A stretch of 40,851 nucleotides of DNA from Bacteroidaceae bacterium (GCA_017642425.1 JAGCPB010000038.1:1-40851), one strand, 5' to 3'; numbered from the stretch's first letter, positions 1 to 8,305 are shown. Numbers and translations are program-made. The notes: generated by a model not told the origin, from the sequence alone.

Positions 1-1439
1 CGGGCTGCCTTGGTGATGGTCTCACGATAAGGAATCTTGGGCTCCTCAAAGTTGATCATCATCTTATCGTTGTTCTCAATGCACCACTTGAAGGTACGGA
101 GATGGAACTCACCCTGACCGTAAAGGATTACCTGACGGAGCTCCTTAGACTGCTCGATAACGAGTGTGGGATCCTCCTCACGCATACGGTTGACGATGGT
201 CATCATCTTCTCCATATCGGCCTCATTAACGGGCTTGAGAGCACGTGAGTACTTAGAGTTAGGATACTTGATGAAGTTGAATGAACGGTCAGCACCCTCA
301 TTCAGAGTATTGCCGGTACGAACATCCTTAAGTTTAACTGTGCAACCTATATCACCCGGAAGCAACTCAGGAACCTGAACGCGGTTGTTACCCTGACTTA
401 CAAAGATCTGAGCTACGCGCTCCTTTGAGCCACGGTCTGCATTGATCATATCCTGACCCTCGTGAGCCTTGCCGCACATTACCTTGAAGAATGATACAGC
501 ACCGATATGGGGCTCTATTGTGGTCTTGAAGAAGAACAGGGATGTGCCGGAAGCGTCAAGCTTAACGACATCACCCTTGGCATCCTGAACTTCCTTACCC
601 TGCAGAGGTGAGGGAGCTACATTGCCCAGGAACTCTACCAGACGGCTGACGCCGATATTGGGAGCTGCGGCAGTGCAAACGATGGGGAACAGGCCACATG
701 TCTCAATACCCTTACGGAAACCTTCACGAATCTCATCAGTTGAGAGCTCACCCTGATCAAAGAATTTCTCCATGAGAGCCTCATCATTCTCTGCGGCAGA
801 CTCTGTGATGGCATCACGCATGGCCTGAGCCTTATCGGCTACTGCACCGGGGATATCCTCGGCCTTTACAGCTGCACCATCGGTAAATGTGAGCTTCTGG
901 TTGAGAAGAACATCTATTATGCTCTTGAAAGCGGGACCTGACTGCTCGGGGAACTGGATGGGTACACAGATAGTTCCGAATGTGGAACGGATCTGCTCAA
1001 CTACGCTGTCATACTCACACTTATCGCTGTCAACATGGTTGATTACGAAGAAGGCGGGCTTACCCAGTTTCTTGACAAGGCGATAGCTGTTGATGAGACC
1101 TACGTCAACACCGCGGGAACCGTTTACTACCAATATTGCTGAATCACAGATATTGAGGGCGGTTACTGCCTGACCGGAGAAATCATCTGAGCCCGGGCAA
1201 TCAAAGAAGTTGAACTTCTTGCCGAACATCTCGACAGCAAATACAGTTGAATAGACTGAATAGCCATATTCCAACTCTACTGCGGCAGTGTCACTGACTG
1301 TGTTCTTGGAGTTTACTGAACCACGGCGCTTGATCAGGCCGGCCTCAAAAAGGATGCTCTCGGTGAGAGTGGTTTTTCCTGATCCGGCTCCGCCGATTAT
1401 GGCGATGTTCCGGATGTCTTCTGTTTTATAATTCTTCAT
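1..1439 (-). CDS. EF-G-like translation elongation factor (EF-G2 type), 3' end outside window
   Basis: I translated the reverse strand by hand from the ATG ending at 1439; about 479 residues are visible and the C-terminal part lies beyond the left edge. The order matches EF-G: G domain, domain II, then domain III with LYGQGEFHL in place of the usual GMGELHL. The G motifs are atypical. The P-loop is GGAGSGKT (residues 16-23) instead of GHxDxGKT. The switch I RGIT motif is not recognisable. The G3 motif is DCPGS (80-84) instead of DTPGH, so the catalytic histidine is serine. The G4 motif is NHVD (134-137) instead of NKxD. Bacteroides carry a second EF-G (EF-G2) reported to support translocation without GTP hydrolysis; I infer that this is that paralog. 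It has its own promoter and is separated from hemW by 124 bp. The family call is firm and the subtype likely. Confidence 0.88.
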   Translation of the reverse strand, partial: MKNYKTEDIRNIAIIGGAGSGKTTLTESILFEAGLIKRRGSVNSKNTVSDTAAVELEYGYSVYSTVFAVEMFGKKFNFFDCPGSDDFSGQAVTALNICDSAILVVNGSRGVDVGLINSYRLVKKLGKPAFFVINHVDSDKCEYDSVVEQIRSTFGTICVPIQFPEQSGPAFKSIIDVLLNQKLTFTDGAAVKAEDIPGAVADKAQAMRDAITESAAENDEALMEKFFDQGELSTDEIREGFRKGIETCGLFPIVCTAAAPNIGVSRLVEFLGNVAPSPLQGKEVQDAKGDVVKLDASGTSLFFFKTTIEPHIGAVSFFKVMCGKAHEGQDMINADRGSKERVAQIFVSQGNNRVQVPELLPGDIGCTVKLKDVRTGNTLNEGADRSFNFIKYPNSKYSRALKPVNEADMEKMMTIVNRMREEDPTLVIEQSKELRQVILYGQGEFHLRTFKWCIENNDKMMINFEEPKIPYRETITKAA

Positions 1440-1491
1440 ATTGTTAATTATTGATTTGTCTATCAGGTTGAGCCTTCTTTGCAAAGGCTCG

Positions 1492-1523
1492 CAAATTTAT
1501 TTAATTAAGGTGGAAATTCCAAA
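1492..1523 (-). promoter_or_regulatory. Bacteroidota promoter for the EF-G-like gene
   Basis: On the minus strand TTTG (1520-1523) is followed after 20 bp by TAAATTTG (1492-1499), a full match to the Bacteroidota -33/-7 consensus. Transcription should start near 1488, giving a leader of about 48 nt before the ATG at 1439. This would let the gene be regulated apart from hemW-glmM. Confidence 0.7.
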
Positions 1524-1563
1524 TAATGATGGCGTTTTTAACCTGCAAAGGGAAGCATTTGCT

Positions 1564-2676
1564 TCATTTGAAGAGCGTGGTGATGAGGGAATCACTGATG
1601 AACATTTTTTGCTCGGGAATGCGAAGGTGGTTGTTTTCATGGAGCAGAAGACCGTCTTTTATTAGGGCATGGGCAGAGTGAAGAACAGAGAGACGGTCTT
1701 GGGGAGTGAGGGCAGAGAGATTGAGGCCTTGGGCGGTGCGGAGGGCGAGCATGATTCTCTCATTGTATTGGTCTGTGGCAGAAAGGTGCTCCAGTTCAAA
1801 TTGCGGATGGCCGGTCTCAACTGCGGTCATGTAGGCATCCAGATCGTTGGGATTCCATTGACGGGTGGTGCAGTTGTAGGAGTGAGCTCCGGCTCCTACT
1901 CCAAGATAGGGGGTACCGTCCCAGTAGCTGCTGTTGTGACGGGAGTGATAACCGGGTTTGCAGAAGTTGGATATTTCATAGTGCTCAAAGCCGGCATCAC
2001 GGAGATGGGTGCACATGCGGTCATACATTTGGGCGCAGGTGTCGTCATCGGCAGGGGTTATGAGGCCTTGGATGCGCATACTTTCCAAGGGAGAGCCTTG
2101 CTCGTAAGAGAGGCAGTAGGATGAGATGTGCTGCACATTCAGGCTGGTGGCCACATCAAGGTCTTGCTGTTGGATTGCGGCAGTCTGGCCGGGAAGGCCA
2201 TACATGAGGTCTATGCTTATGTTATCTATGCCGGATTCACCACAGATGCAGACAGCATCTGCTGCCTGCCGTGAAGTATGACGGCGGCCCAGGAAACGGA
2301 GCAGATCATCATTGAAGGTCTGGACTCCCATGCTGATGCGGTTGACACCCAGGGCACGGAGGGCAGAGACATACTCACGGGTGATATCATCGGGATTGTA
2401 TTCTATGGTTAGCTCTTTCAGGTCATCAAGGCCGAAGGTATTGCGGATGGCATCTATCACCTGCCCTATCTGTCCGAGAGTGAGGCGTGAGGGGGTTCCG
2501 CCTCCGAAATAGACGGTGGTGACGGAGGCTCCCTGCAGGTATTCCCGACGCTGGCTCAACTCAGAACAAAGGGCATTCACATAACGTGCGGCCTCTTTCT
2601 CACGCACGGTGGAAAAGAAGCCGCAGTATATACAGCGACGGGCACAGAACGGAATATGTACGTAAATGCCCGCCAA
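1564..2676 (-). CDS. hemW: Radical SAM heme chaperone HemW
   Basis: The 370-aa protein begins with the HemW/HemN radical SAM signature: C11, C15 and C18 in CARRCIYCGF. As in HemW, the fourth cysteine of true coproporphyrinogen dehydrogenase (HemN, CxxxCxxCxC) is replaced, here by F20. A glycine-rich SAM segment (YFGGGTPS) follows and the C-terminal half fits the HemN C-terminal domain. HemW proteins bind heme and pass it to membrane targets; members are often mislabelled as coproporphyrinogen oxidase. The start lies 4 bp after the glmM stop, so the two are probably co-transcribed. Length is normal for the family. Which heme protein it serves cannot be told from the window. Confidence 0.9.
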   Translation of the reverse strand: MAGIYVHIPFCARRCIYCGFFSTVREKEAARYVNALCSELSQRREYLQGASVTTVYFGGGTPSRLTLGQIGQVIDAIRNTFGLDDLKELTIEYNPDDITREYVSALRALGVNRISMGVQTFNDDLLRFLGRRHTSRQAADAVCICGESGIDNISIDLMYGLPGQTAAIQQQDLDVATSLNVQHISSYCLSYEQGSPLESMRIQGLITPADDDTCAQMYDRMCTHLRDAGFEHYEISNFCKPGYHSRHNSSYWDGTPYLGVGAGAHSYNCTTRQWNPNDLDAYMTAVETGHPQFELEHLSATDQYNERIMLALRTAQGLNLSALTPQDRLSVLHSAHALIKDGLLLHENNHLRIPEQKMFISDSLITTLFK

Positions 2677-2680
2677 GGGG

Positions 2681-4063
2681 TCAGATCATTGAGTTGATGA
2701 CATTCATCACATCCTGGCCAATTGCGTTGGCGGCATCCATAGTGGAGGCCTCGGAATAGACGCGGATGATAGGCTCGGTGTTGCTCTTGCGCAGGTGAAC
2801 CCACTTGTCGGGGAAGTCTATCTTGACTCCGTCAATGTCATTGATTTCTTCTTTTGCATAGATACCCTTGACCTTAGCCAGGATGGCATCGACATCTGTA
2901 CCGGGCTTAAGGTCTATACGGTTCTTTGCAATGAAATACGGAGGATAGGTCTTGCGAAGTTCACTTACGGTTTTGCCTTCATGTGCCAGATGGCTGAGGA
3001 AAAGAGCGATACCTACAAGAGCGTCACGTCCATAGTGGAGAGCGGGATAGATGACTCCTCCATTGCCTTCACCTCCGATAACGGCTCCGGTCTCTTTCAT
3101 CTTGGTGGTGACATTGACCTCACCTACAGCTGCTGCATTGTACTGGCCTCCGTACTGACGGGTAACATCACGGAGAGCACGGGTTGAGCTGAGATTGGAG
3201 ACGGTATTGCCTGGGGTGTGTTTGAGTACGTAATCAGCAACGGTTACAAGAGTATATTCCTCGCCGTACATGGCGCCGTTCTCATCGATGAACGCAAGAC
3301 GGTCAACATCAGGGTCAACCACGAAAGCCACATCACGACCGCCTTTCTTCATAAGGCTCATTATATCGCCTAGATTCTTTTCAAGCGGCTCGGGGTTATG
3401 CTGGAAATCGCCGGTGGGGTCACAATAGAGTTTGTCAACACTCTTGACTCCAAGCGCACTGAGAAGGTCAGGAAGGATAACTCCACCTACTGAGTTGACG
3501 CAATCTATAGCCACCTTGAAACCTGCCTTACGAATGGCGTCGACATCCACCAGGTCAAGAGCCAGAACTGACTCTATATGACGGCGGTTCATTGTATCAT
3601 CAGTTGAGTAATGGCCCAGATGGTCTACATCGGCATAGATGAAGGCCTCCTTATCGGCCAGTTCCAGGACGCGGTTGCCATCGGATGCGCTGAGGAATTC
3701 ACCCTCACGGTTAAGGAGTTTGAGGGCGTTCCAATGACGCGGGTTATGGCTGGCGGTAAGTATGATTCCGCCATCAGCCTTGAGCCATGTCACGGCAAGC
3801 TCTGTAGTGGGTGTGGTGGCAAGGCCTATATCGGTCACGTCAAACCCCATCCCCATAAGAGTTCCGCAAACGACCTGGCGGACCATTTCACCCGACAGAC
3901 GGGCATCACGGCCTACCACTATACGGCTGGCGGAGGGATTACCCTCACGTACCCATGTGGCGTATGCCGATACAAACTTAACTATATCAAGAGGAGTGAG
4001 GCCATTACCGGCCGGTCCTCCTATCTCTCCGCGAAATCCGGAGATAGACTTTACCATTGCCAT
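2681..4063 (-). CDS. glmM: Phosphoglucosamine mutase / phosphohexomutase
   Basis: The 460-aa protein has all four alpha-D-phosphohexomutase signatures: the phosphoserine loop TASHNP with catalytic S105, the metal loop DPDVDR (250-255), the sugar loop GEGNGG, and the phosphate loop RKSNTEP near the C terminus. GlmM converts glucosamine-6-phosphate to glucosamine-1-phosphate for UDP-GlcNAc, peptidoglycan and LPS synthesis. A phosphomannomutase role cannot be excluded from sequence alone, but length and motifs fit the enzyme annotated as GlmM in Bacteroidales. Translation may start at M1 or M3 (4063 or 4057). The DUF4827 gene ends 10 bp upstream, so glmM is inside an operon. Confidence 0.88.
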   Translation of the reverse strand: MAMVKSISGFRGEIGGPAGNGLTPLDIVKFVSAYATWVREGNPSASRIVVGRDARLSGEMVRQVVCGTLMGMGFDVTDIGLATTPTTELAVTWLKADGGIILTASHNPRHWNALKLLNREGEFLSASDGNRVLELADKEAFIYADVDHLGHYSTDDTMNRRHIESVLALDLVDVDAIRKAGFKVAIDCVNSVGGVILPDLLSALGVKSVDKLYCDPTGDFQHNPEPLEKNLGDIMSLMKKGGRDVAFVVDPDVDRLAFIDENGAMYGEEYTLVTVADYVLKHTPGNTVSNLSSTRALRDVTRQYGGQYNAAAVGEVNVTTKMKETGAVIGGEGNGGVIYPALHYGRDALVGIALFLSHLAHEGKTVSELRKTYPPYFIAKNRIDLKPGTDVDAILAKVKGIYAKEEINDIDGVKIDFPDKWVHLRKSNTEPIIRVYSEASTMDAANAIGQDVMNVINSMI

Positions 4064-4073
4064 AGCTGTTTAC

Positions 4074-4721
4074 TCAAAATTGGTTTTTCTGCTTACTGAT
4101 AATTATTTCATAGAATGTTGGATACACACTTGCCGCGGCGGTCTGGGTACCCTGATTATGAGGGACTATTAGACGCACTTTAGCCGCCGATGATCCGTTG
4201 AGAATGCCCGGTTTGATATATGGCATCATCATGATCCAGGAACTGGGTACGGAATTACCGTATTTCCTGACCATGATTCCGCTACTACGGAATGAGGCTG
4301 TGTAATTACCTCCGGTACGTTTCACATAGAACTGGTCAGGTTCATTCTCATAACGGTTCATAGTCATGGTATCACCGGTCTGAACATAAATTTCCTCATA
4401 TCTGGCATTCAGATACCATGTCTCATCAGTTCCCATGAGCCTGCCATCACCGCGACGTACAATCTGCATATATACTCCGTTATCGGAGAACAGTACGTAC
4501 TCATTACGGGTGGTATCGGGACCGGTCTCAGGATTGTTGGTTATGGTATCCTTAAGGAAATCAGCCATTGTTATGACATCAATATCGTGATTGGATATCC
4601 ACTGGTTGATATATTTGGCTTCACGCTCTTTCTGTTCGGCATACGTCTCCTCATCATCACAAGAGACAAGGACAAAAGACATTGCCATAAGGCCGGACAG
4701 AATGTAAACGAGTTTTTTCAT
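4074..4721 (-). CDS. DUF4827 family lipoprotein
   Basis: The 215-aa protein has a lipoprotein signal ending in LVSC with the lipidated cysteine at C21, followed at once by DDEE. Acidic residues next to the cysteine resemble the Bacteroidota lipoprotein export signal, so it may be displayed on the cell surface. The mature part matches the DUF4827 family as I remember it: an N-terminal helix, then a beta-rich domain. Function is unknown. It sits between nrnA (9 bp gap) and glmM (10 bp gap), an order I recall from other Bacteroidales. The family call rests on pattern and context, not on a search. Confidence 0.8.
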   Translation of the reverse strand: MKKLVYILSGLMAMSFVLVSCDDEETYAEQKEREAKYINQWISNHDIDVITMADFLKDTITNNPETGPDTTRNEYVLFSDNGVYMQIVRRGDGRLMGTDETWYLNARYEEIYVQTGDTMTMNRYENEPDQFYVKRTGGNYTASFRSSGIMVRKYGNSVPSSWIMMMPYIKPGILNGSSAAKVRLIVPHNQGTQTAAASVYPTFYEIIISKQKNQF

Positions 4722-4730
4722 TTGAGAATC

Positions 4731-5786
4731 TTATTTGAACAGTTGTCTTATGCAATCTTCTTGTGAACGGGACCATTCGTCAAGTCCTTTATGAAAACGT
4801 TCAACAGCCTCATCAAGTGTTCCCCTATACTCGCCTCCTGCGGCATTCTGATGACCGCCGCCGTTGAAGAAATCACTACTGAAACGGTTGCACGGCACAC
4901 TGCCCGATGAACGGAAAGAGAGTTTAATGAGCCCCTGCTCCTTATCCTCACGGAAGAAGGCACTCATGAGCACGCCATTTATCTGGAGAGGCATATTGAC
5001 AAACCCCTCAGTATCGCCTTTCTTGTAATTGAAACGGCGGAGTTCCTGGTCCGTCAAAGTGATAAGAGCGGTAGAACGGTCTGAGAAAACCTGCATTTTC
5101 TCATTGAGCACGAATCCCTGAAGGCGAAGGCGTGACTCGGAATAGTTGTTGTAGACCAGGCGGTATATCTGATCCTTGTCTATGCCCTTGTCAAGCAGAT
5201 GGGAGACAACCTGGAAGAGGTTGCTGTTATTGCTGTTGTATGAAAGGGCACCGGTATCAGTCATGATTCCGGTGTATATGCACTGGGCAAGTTCCTTGTC
5301 TATCATATTAAAATCACCCAACGCGCAGATGAGATAGAACACCAGCTCTGATGTTGATGAAGCCTCGGGATGAGACAGGGTGACATCAAAATTGGCACCC
5401 GGATAGGGATGATGATCCAGCAGAAACTTTTTAGCCCGGGAATAGAGGAAACTGGCGCCGACCTTACCGATACGGCCCACCACGTTGAAATCCAGGCAGC
5501 AGAGAACATCGGCCTTATACACCAGATCCTCATTGGCATCGGGATCATCGGAATAGACCCTGATATCCTGAGCATCGGGAAGCCATTTAAGGAAATCGGG
5601 CGCCGAATCCGGAACCAGTACGACAGCCTGCTTTCCCTTGCTCCTGAGATACCGGCTCAAAGCCAGGGATGAGCCCACGGCATCACCGTCCGGACCCATG
5701 TGAGTGAGTATGACATAACGGTCAGCCCATCCCATCCAGATACGGAACTCGGAAATATCAGTGCCGGAAAAGACATTTTCTATCAT
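4731..5786 (-). CDS. nrnA: DHH phosphoesterase, NrnA-like oligoribonuclease / pAp phosphatase
   Basis: With the start set at 5786 the protein is 351 aa. It has the DHH-family motifs in order: GPDGDAVGSS near the N terminus, a D in LDFN, the DHH motif in LLDHHPYPG, TDTGALSY, and the C-terminal DHHA1 motif GGGHQNAAGG. NrnA enzymes degrade 2-5 nt RNAs and, in many cases, dephosphorylate 3'-phosphoadenosine-5'-phosphate. The frame stays open to 5864, but that extension runs into comEC and adds residues unlike the family; MIENVF at 5786 is the better start. A consensus promoter ends only about 8 bp upstream, so the mRNA may be almost leaderless. Confidence 0.88.
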   Translation of the reverse strand: MIENVFSGTDISEFRIWMGWADRYVILTHMGPDGDAVGSSLALSRYLRSKGKQAVVLVPDSAPDFLKWLPDAQDIRVYSDDPDANEDLVYKADVLCCLDFNVVGRIGKVGASFLYSRAKKFLLDHHPYPGANFDVTLSHPEASSTSELVFYLICALGDFNMIDKELAQCIYTGIMTDTGALSYNSNNSNLFQVVSHLLDKGIDKDQIYRLVYNNYSESRLRLQGFVLNEKMQVFSDRSTALITLTDQELRRFNYKKGDTEGFVNMPLQINGVLMSAFFREDKEQGLIKLSFRSSGSVPCNRFSSDFFNGGGHQNAAGGEYRGTLDEAVERFHKGLDEWSRSQEDCIRQLFK

Positions 5787-5793
5787 AGCACCG

Positions 5794-5824
5794 CAAAGGT
5801 ACTTATTCTTGTTCAAACGGCAAA
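5794..5824 (-). promoter_or_regulatory. Promoter for nrnA, inside the 3' end of comEC
   Basis: On the minus strand TTTG (5821-5824) is followed after 19 bp by TACCTTTG (5794-5801), an exact Bacteroidota consensus. The -7 box lies between the comEC stop (5813) and the nrnA ATG (5784-5786). The predicted transcription start is within a few bases of the ATG. Confidence 0.65.
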
Positions 5825-7369
5825 GTTTTGATACAGTGCCAATACGCTTGCCGCAGCAATGCATGCAAGAGCCTGCACCAGACGATGGGTTCTCTTTTCC
5901 TTATACCACATATATACCAACAAGATAACCGCATATATAACCAATATGCTCCACCCGCTGTTCAGAGAGAGTTCAAGATGGGCATACGGCAGGGCCGATA
6001 TGCGGGTAAGCAATGATGTAAGGGTGTCTATCATCCAAGTCAATATACATACCACCAGATAGCGGACAGGAGCCAGCCAACCCACAATCCAAAGTGACAT
6101 GGAGAGTGAGACTATGACAAACATGGCGGGAACGACAAAAAGGTTTGCCAACAGGACGTATGTGGAGAATCCGGAGAAATGATACATGACTATTGGCACG
6201 GTTCCTATCTGAGCCGATATTGACAGTACAGACACACGCCACACATAGCGTCCCGGTGCTGTACGGGGCTTATATAGCTCCATAAGCGGAGGAGTGAGCA
6301 GGACTATAAAGAACACCGCACTGAAAGAGAGCTGGAAGCTCATGTCAAACAAGGCAGACGGATTGGCTGCCAGCAATATGACTGCCGCTATGCCAAGCGA
6401 ATTAAGTGCCGAGTTCTCCCGCTGGAAGGCATGGCACACAGCCACTATGGAAAACATAATGAGTGTGCGGGTTATGGAAACCGGCAGTCCTATGGCAAAT
6501 GCATAAGCCCACAAGACTCCCATAACAAGCAACTGACGCAGCCATTCACGCTTACGGAACATGAAGGCCGGAAAAACGGCATACAGGAACCAGCACATGA
6601 TTCCAACATGCAGTCCTGAAACAGCCAGAACGTGACTCACTCCCGATGTGGAGTATACCTCACGCAGCTTATCATCAAGAGCTTTCTTCTCACCCAAAGA
6701 GACTGCAGACGTCACTGACAAGGCATTGCCTTCCAGCCCCCACTCCTGATATTTGCGGATGACCGAACGCCTGAACCTGACTGCGCGGACACGGATACTG
6801 CCACCGCCATCAAACGGTTCCGCCCACCAGTCTTTAGCCTGGACACGAAGAGTTCCGGATATGCCGTGACTGAGAAGATATGACTCATAGTCAAAACCAG
6901 CGCCCTCGCTGGACGGTTTGTTGACCTTTCCGTCAAAAACTATCACCTGTCCGGGTTCAAGAGACAGGACAGTACTGTCTTTGGGAACATAAAGATAAAG
7001 GTTCTTTCCTTTATACAGAGAGTCCCGGAGAGTGACCTCAAGACGATAAGTACGATCACGTTCTACGGGATAGGATGTGAGAAGACCGTGATATACGGCA
7101 TAGCGCCCAGGCCACTCCACCTTTACCCTATCCATCTGGATACGAAAAGAGGTCATTCCGACAATAAAAAAAGAGAGCGACAGACAAAAGCCCGAAATAC
7201 GGGGTCTGCTGTCGCTGAATATCAGAATGAAAGATATCAGTAAACCTATTGCAGCAAAGGCACACCAAACCGGCACCTGTGCCCGGGTGTTCCCAATGGT
7301 ATCCGATATGATTATCCCTGCAATAAGGGGAATGACCAGCCTTAGAGAGGGCCAGTCCGAGAGCTTCAC
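5813..7369 (-). CDS. comEC: ComEC/Rec2-type membrane protein without the beta-lactamase-like domain
   Basis: The 518-aa protein has many hydrophobic segments. It contains a DUF4131-like N-terminal region (about 1-190) and the ComEC competence core, with ALSVTSAVSLGEKKAL and the diagnostic SGVSHVLAVSGLHVGI near the middle. ComEC forms the inner-membrane channel for single-stranded DNA uptake. Many homologues have a further metallo-beta-lactamase-like domain of about 250 residues; here the protein ends soon after the last membrane segment (stop at 5813), with no remnant downstream. The gene starts 6 bp after the rpe stop. Uptake function is inferred from family only. Confidence 0.85.
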   Translation of the reverse strand: MKLSDWPSLRLVIPLIAGIIISDTIGNTRAQVPVWCAFAAIGLLISFILIFSDSRPRISGFCLSLSFFIVGMTSFRIQMDRVKVEWPGRYAVYHGLLTSYPVERDRTYRLEVTLRDSLYKGKNLYLYVPKDSTVLSLEPGQVIVFDGKVNKPSSEGAGFDYESYLLSHGISGTLRVQAKDWWAEPFDGGGSIRVRAVRFRRSVIRKYQEWGLEGNALSVTSAVSLGEKKALDDKLREVYSTSGVSHVLAVSGLHVGIMCWFLYAVFPAFMFRKREWLRQLLVMGVLWAYAFAIGLPVSITRTLIMFSIVAVCHAFQRENSALNSLGIAAVILLAANPSALFDMSFQLSFSAVFFIVLLTPPLMELYKPRTAPGRYVWRVSVLSISAQIGTVPIVMYHFSGFSTYVLLANLFVVPAMFVIVSLSMSLWIVGWLAPVRYLVVCILTWMIDTLTSLLTRISALPYAHLELSLNSGWSILVIYAVILLVYMWYKEKRTHRLVQALACIAAASVLALYQNFAV

Positions 7370-7375
7370 TTGGCT

Positions 7376-8032
7376 TTATTTAAGATTCTTGAGATCTATG
7401 ATTGCCTGCTCCGGATCTGGTGCAGAGAATACGGTGTTGCCCGATACCAGGACATCGACACCGGCCTTGACCAGCCTGGGGGCGGTCTCAAAGGTTACGC
7501 CACCATCCACTTCTATGAGGGCGTGTGAACCGGTCTCGGTAATGAGACGGCGCAACTCCTTAACCTTTTCTATTGAATGCTCTATGAACTTCTGACCCCC
7601 GAATCCCGGATTTACGGTCATAAGCAGCACCATGTCAACGTCACGGATTACATCGGCCAACATGCAGACCGGTGTAGAAGGATTCAAGGTTACTGCAGCT
7701 TTCATACCACGGTTCTTGATCTCAAATATGGTACGGTTGAGATGTGTGCATGCCTCATAATGCACATTGTATGTAGATACGCCTATCTCATCATGGAAAC
7801 GGTCCAGGAACTTTTCAGGCTCCACTATCATAAGATGGAGGTCAAGCGGCTTGGTGCAATACTTGGCCACATACTTGAGAACAGGGAAACCGAATGAAAT
7901 GTTAGGCACGAAAACTCCATCCATTATGTCAAGATGAAGCCAGTCGGCCTGGCTGCGGTTAATCATCTCCAGATCCTTACGCAGGTTGCCGAAATCGGCC
8001 GACAGGAGCGAAGGGGCTACAATTGTGCTCAT
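7376..8032 (-). CDS. rpe: Ribulose-phosphate 3-epimerase
   Basis: The 218-aa TIM-barrel protein interconverts D-ribulose-5-phosphate and D-xylulose-5-phosphate in the pentose phosphate pathway. Visible signatures are the N-terminal APSLLSADF, LHLDIMDGVFVPN with metal-binding H and D, LHLMI, NPGFGGQKF, and the phosphate-binding end VDGGVTFETA...DVLVSGNTVF. Length is typical. The gene starts 57 bp after the 47-aa ORF stop and has its own possible -7 box; comEC follows 6 bp after its stop. Its product links to D-xylulose-5-phosphate made by the arabinose genes at 35-39 kb. Confidence 0.95.
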   Translation of the reverse strand: MSTIVAPSLLSADFGNLRKDLEMINRSQADWLHLDIMDGVFVPNISFGFPVLKYVAKYCTKPLDLHLMIVEPEKFLDRFHDEIGVSTYNVHYEACTHLNRTIFEIKNRGMKAAVTLNPSTPVCMLADVIRDVDMVLLMTVNPGFGGQKFIEHSIEKVKELRRLITETGSHALIEVDGGVTFETAPRLVKAGVDVLVSGNTVFSAPDPEQAIIDLKNLK

Positions 8033-8074
8033 AGTTTCTGTTTTATGAAAGGAATCCCGTTACGGATTCACCCA

Positions 8075-8082
8075 CAAATGTA
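8075..8082 (-). promoter_or_regulatory. Possible -7 box for rpe
   Basis: TACATTTG on the minus strand matches the TAnnTTTG consensus about 43 bp upstream of the rpe start. The -33 region at the right spacing is poor (TGTG), so this may be weak or need an activator. Confidence 0.45.
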
Positions 8083-8089
8083 GTCAATA

Positions 8090-8233
8090 TTATGCTACAA
8101 TACACATGCTTGCCGCGAAATTGCGGATGAAATCAAGTGTCTTTTGTGCAGGCTGGCCGTGAGATGCACTCCTGACGGCTGCGCGGATAAGGTTTTCAGA
8201 AAGATAAGAAGAAGTAGTAGAGGTCTGATCCAT
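8090..8233 (-). CDS. 47-aa hypothetical small protein downstream of ECF sigma gene
   Basis: This ORF runs from an ATG at 8233 to a TAA at 8090-8092 and encodes 47 residues beginning MDQTSTTSSYLSENLIRAAV and ending FAASMCIVA. A purine-rich AAAGGA sits 5 nt before the ATG. It fills most of the otherwise empty stretch between the sigma gene (72 bp upstream) and rpe. The middle is predicted amphipathic and helical (LSENLIRAAVRSA, QKTLDFIRNFA), with no signal peptide or membrane segment. I do not recognise the family. Its place directly after an ECF sigma gene suggests a regulator of that sigma factor. A rival 73-aa frame over the same bases looks non-protein-like. Confidence 0.55.
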   Translation of the reverse strand: MDQTSTTSSYLSENLIRAAVRSASHGQPAQKTLDFIRNFAASMCIVA

Positions 8234-8271
8234 AGGCGTCCTTTAGTTTGTTCACCTATAAAACGCAGACC

Positions 8272-8297
8272 TCCGGGAATTAGTATATGATTCCGGA
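8272..8297 (-). repeat. Inverted repeat between sigma gene and small ORF
   Basis: TCCGGGAAT (8272-8280) pairs with ATTCCGGA (8290-8297) with one bulged G and a 9-nt loop. It starts 9 nt after the sigma stop codon. There is no T-run on the minus-strand exit side, so it is more likely a processing or stability hairpin than a terminator. Confidence 0.4.
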
Positions 8298-8305
8298 AAA
8301 ATATT

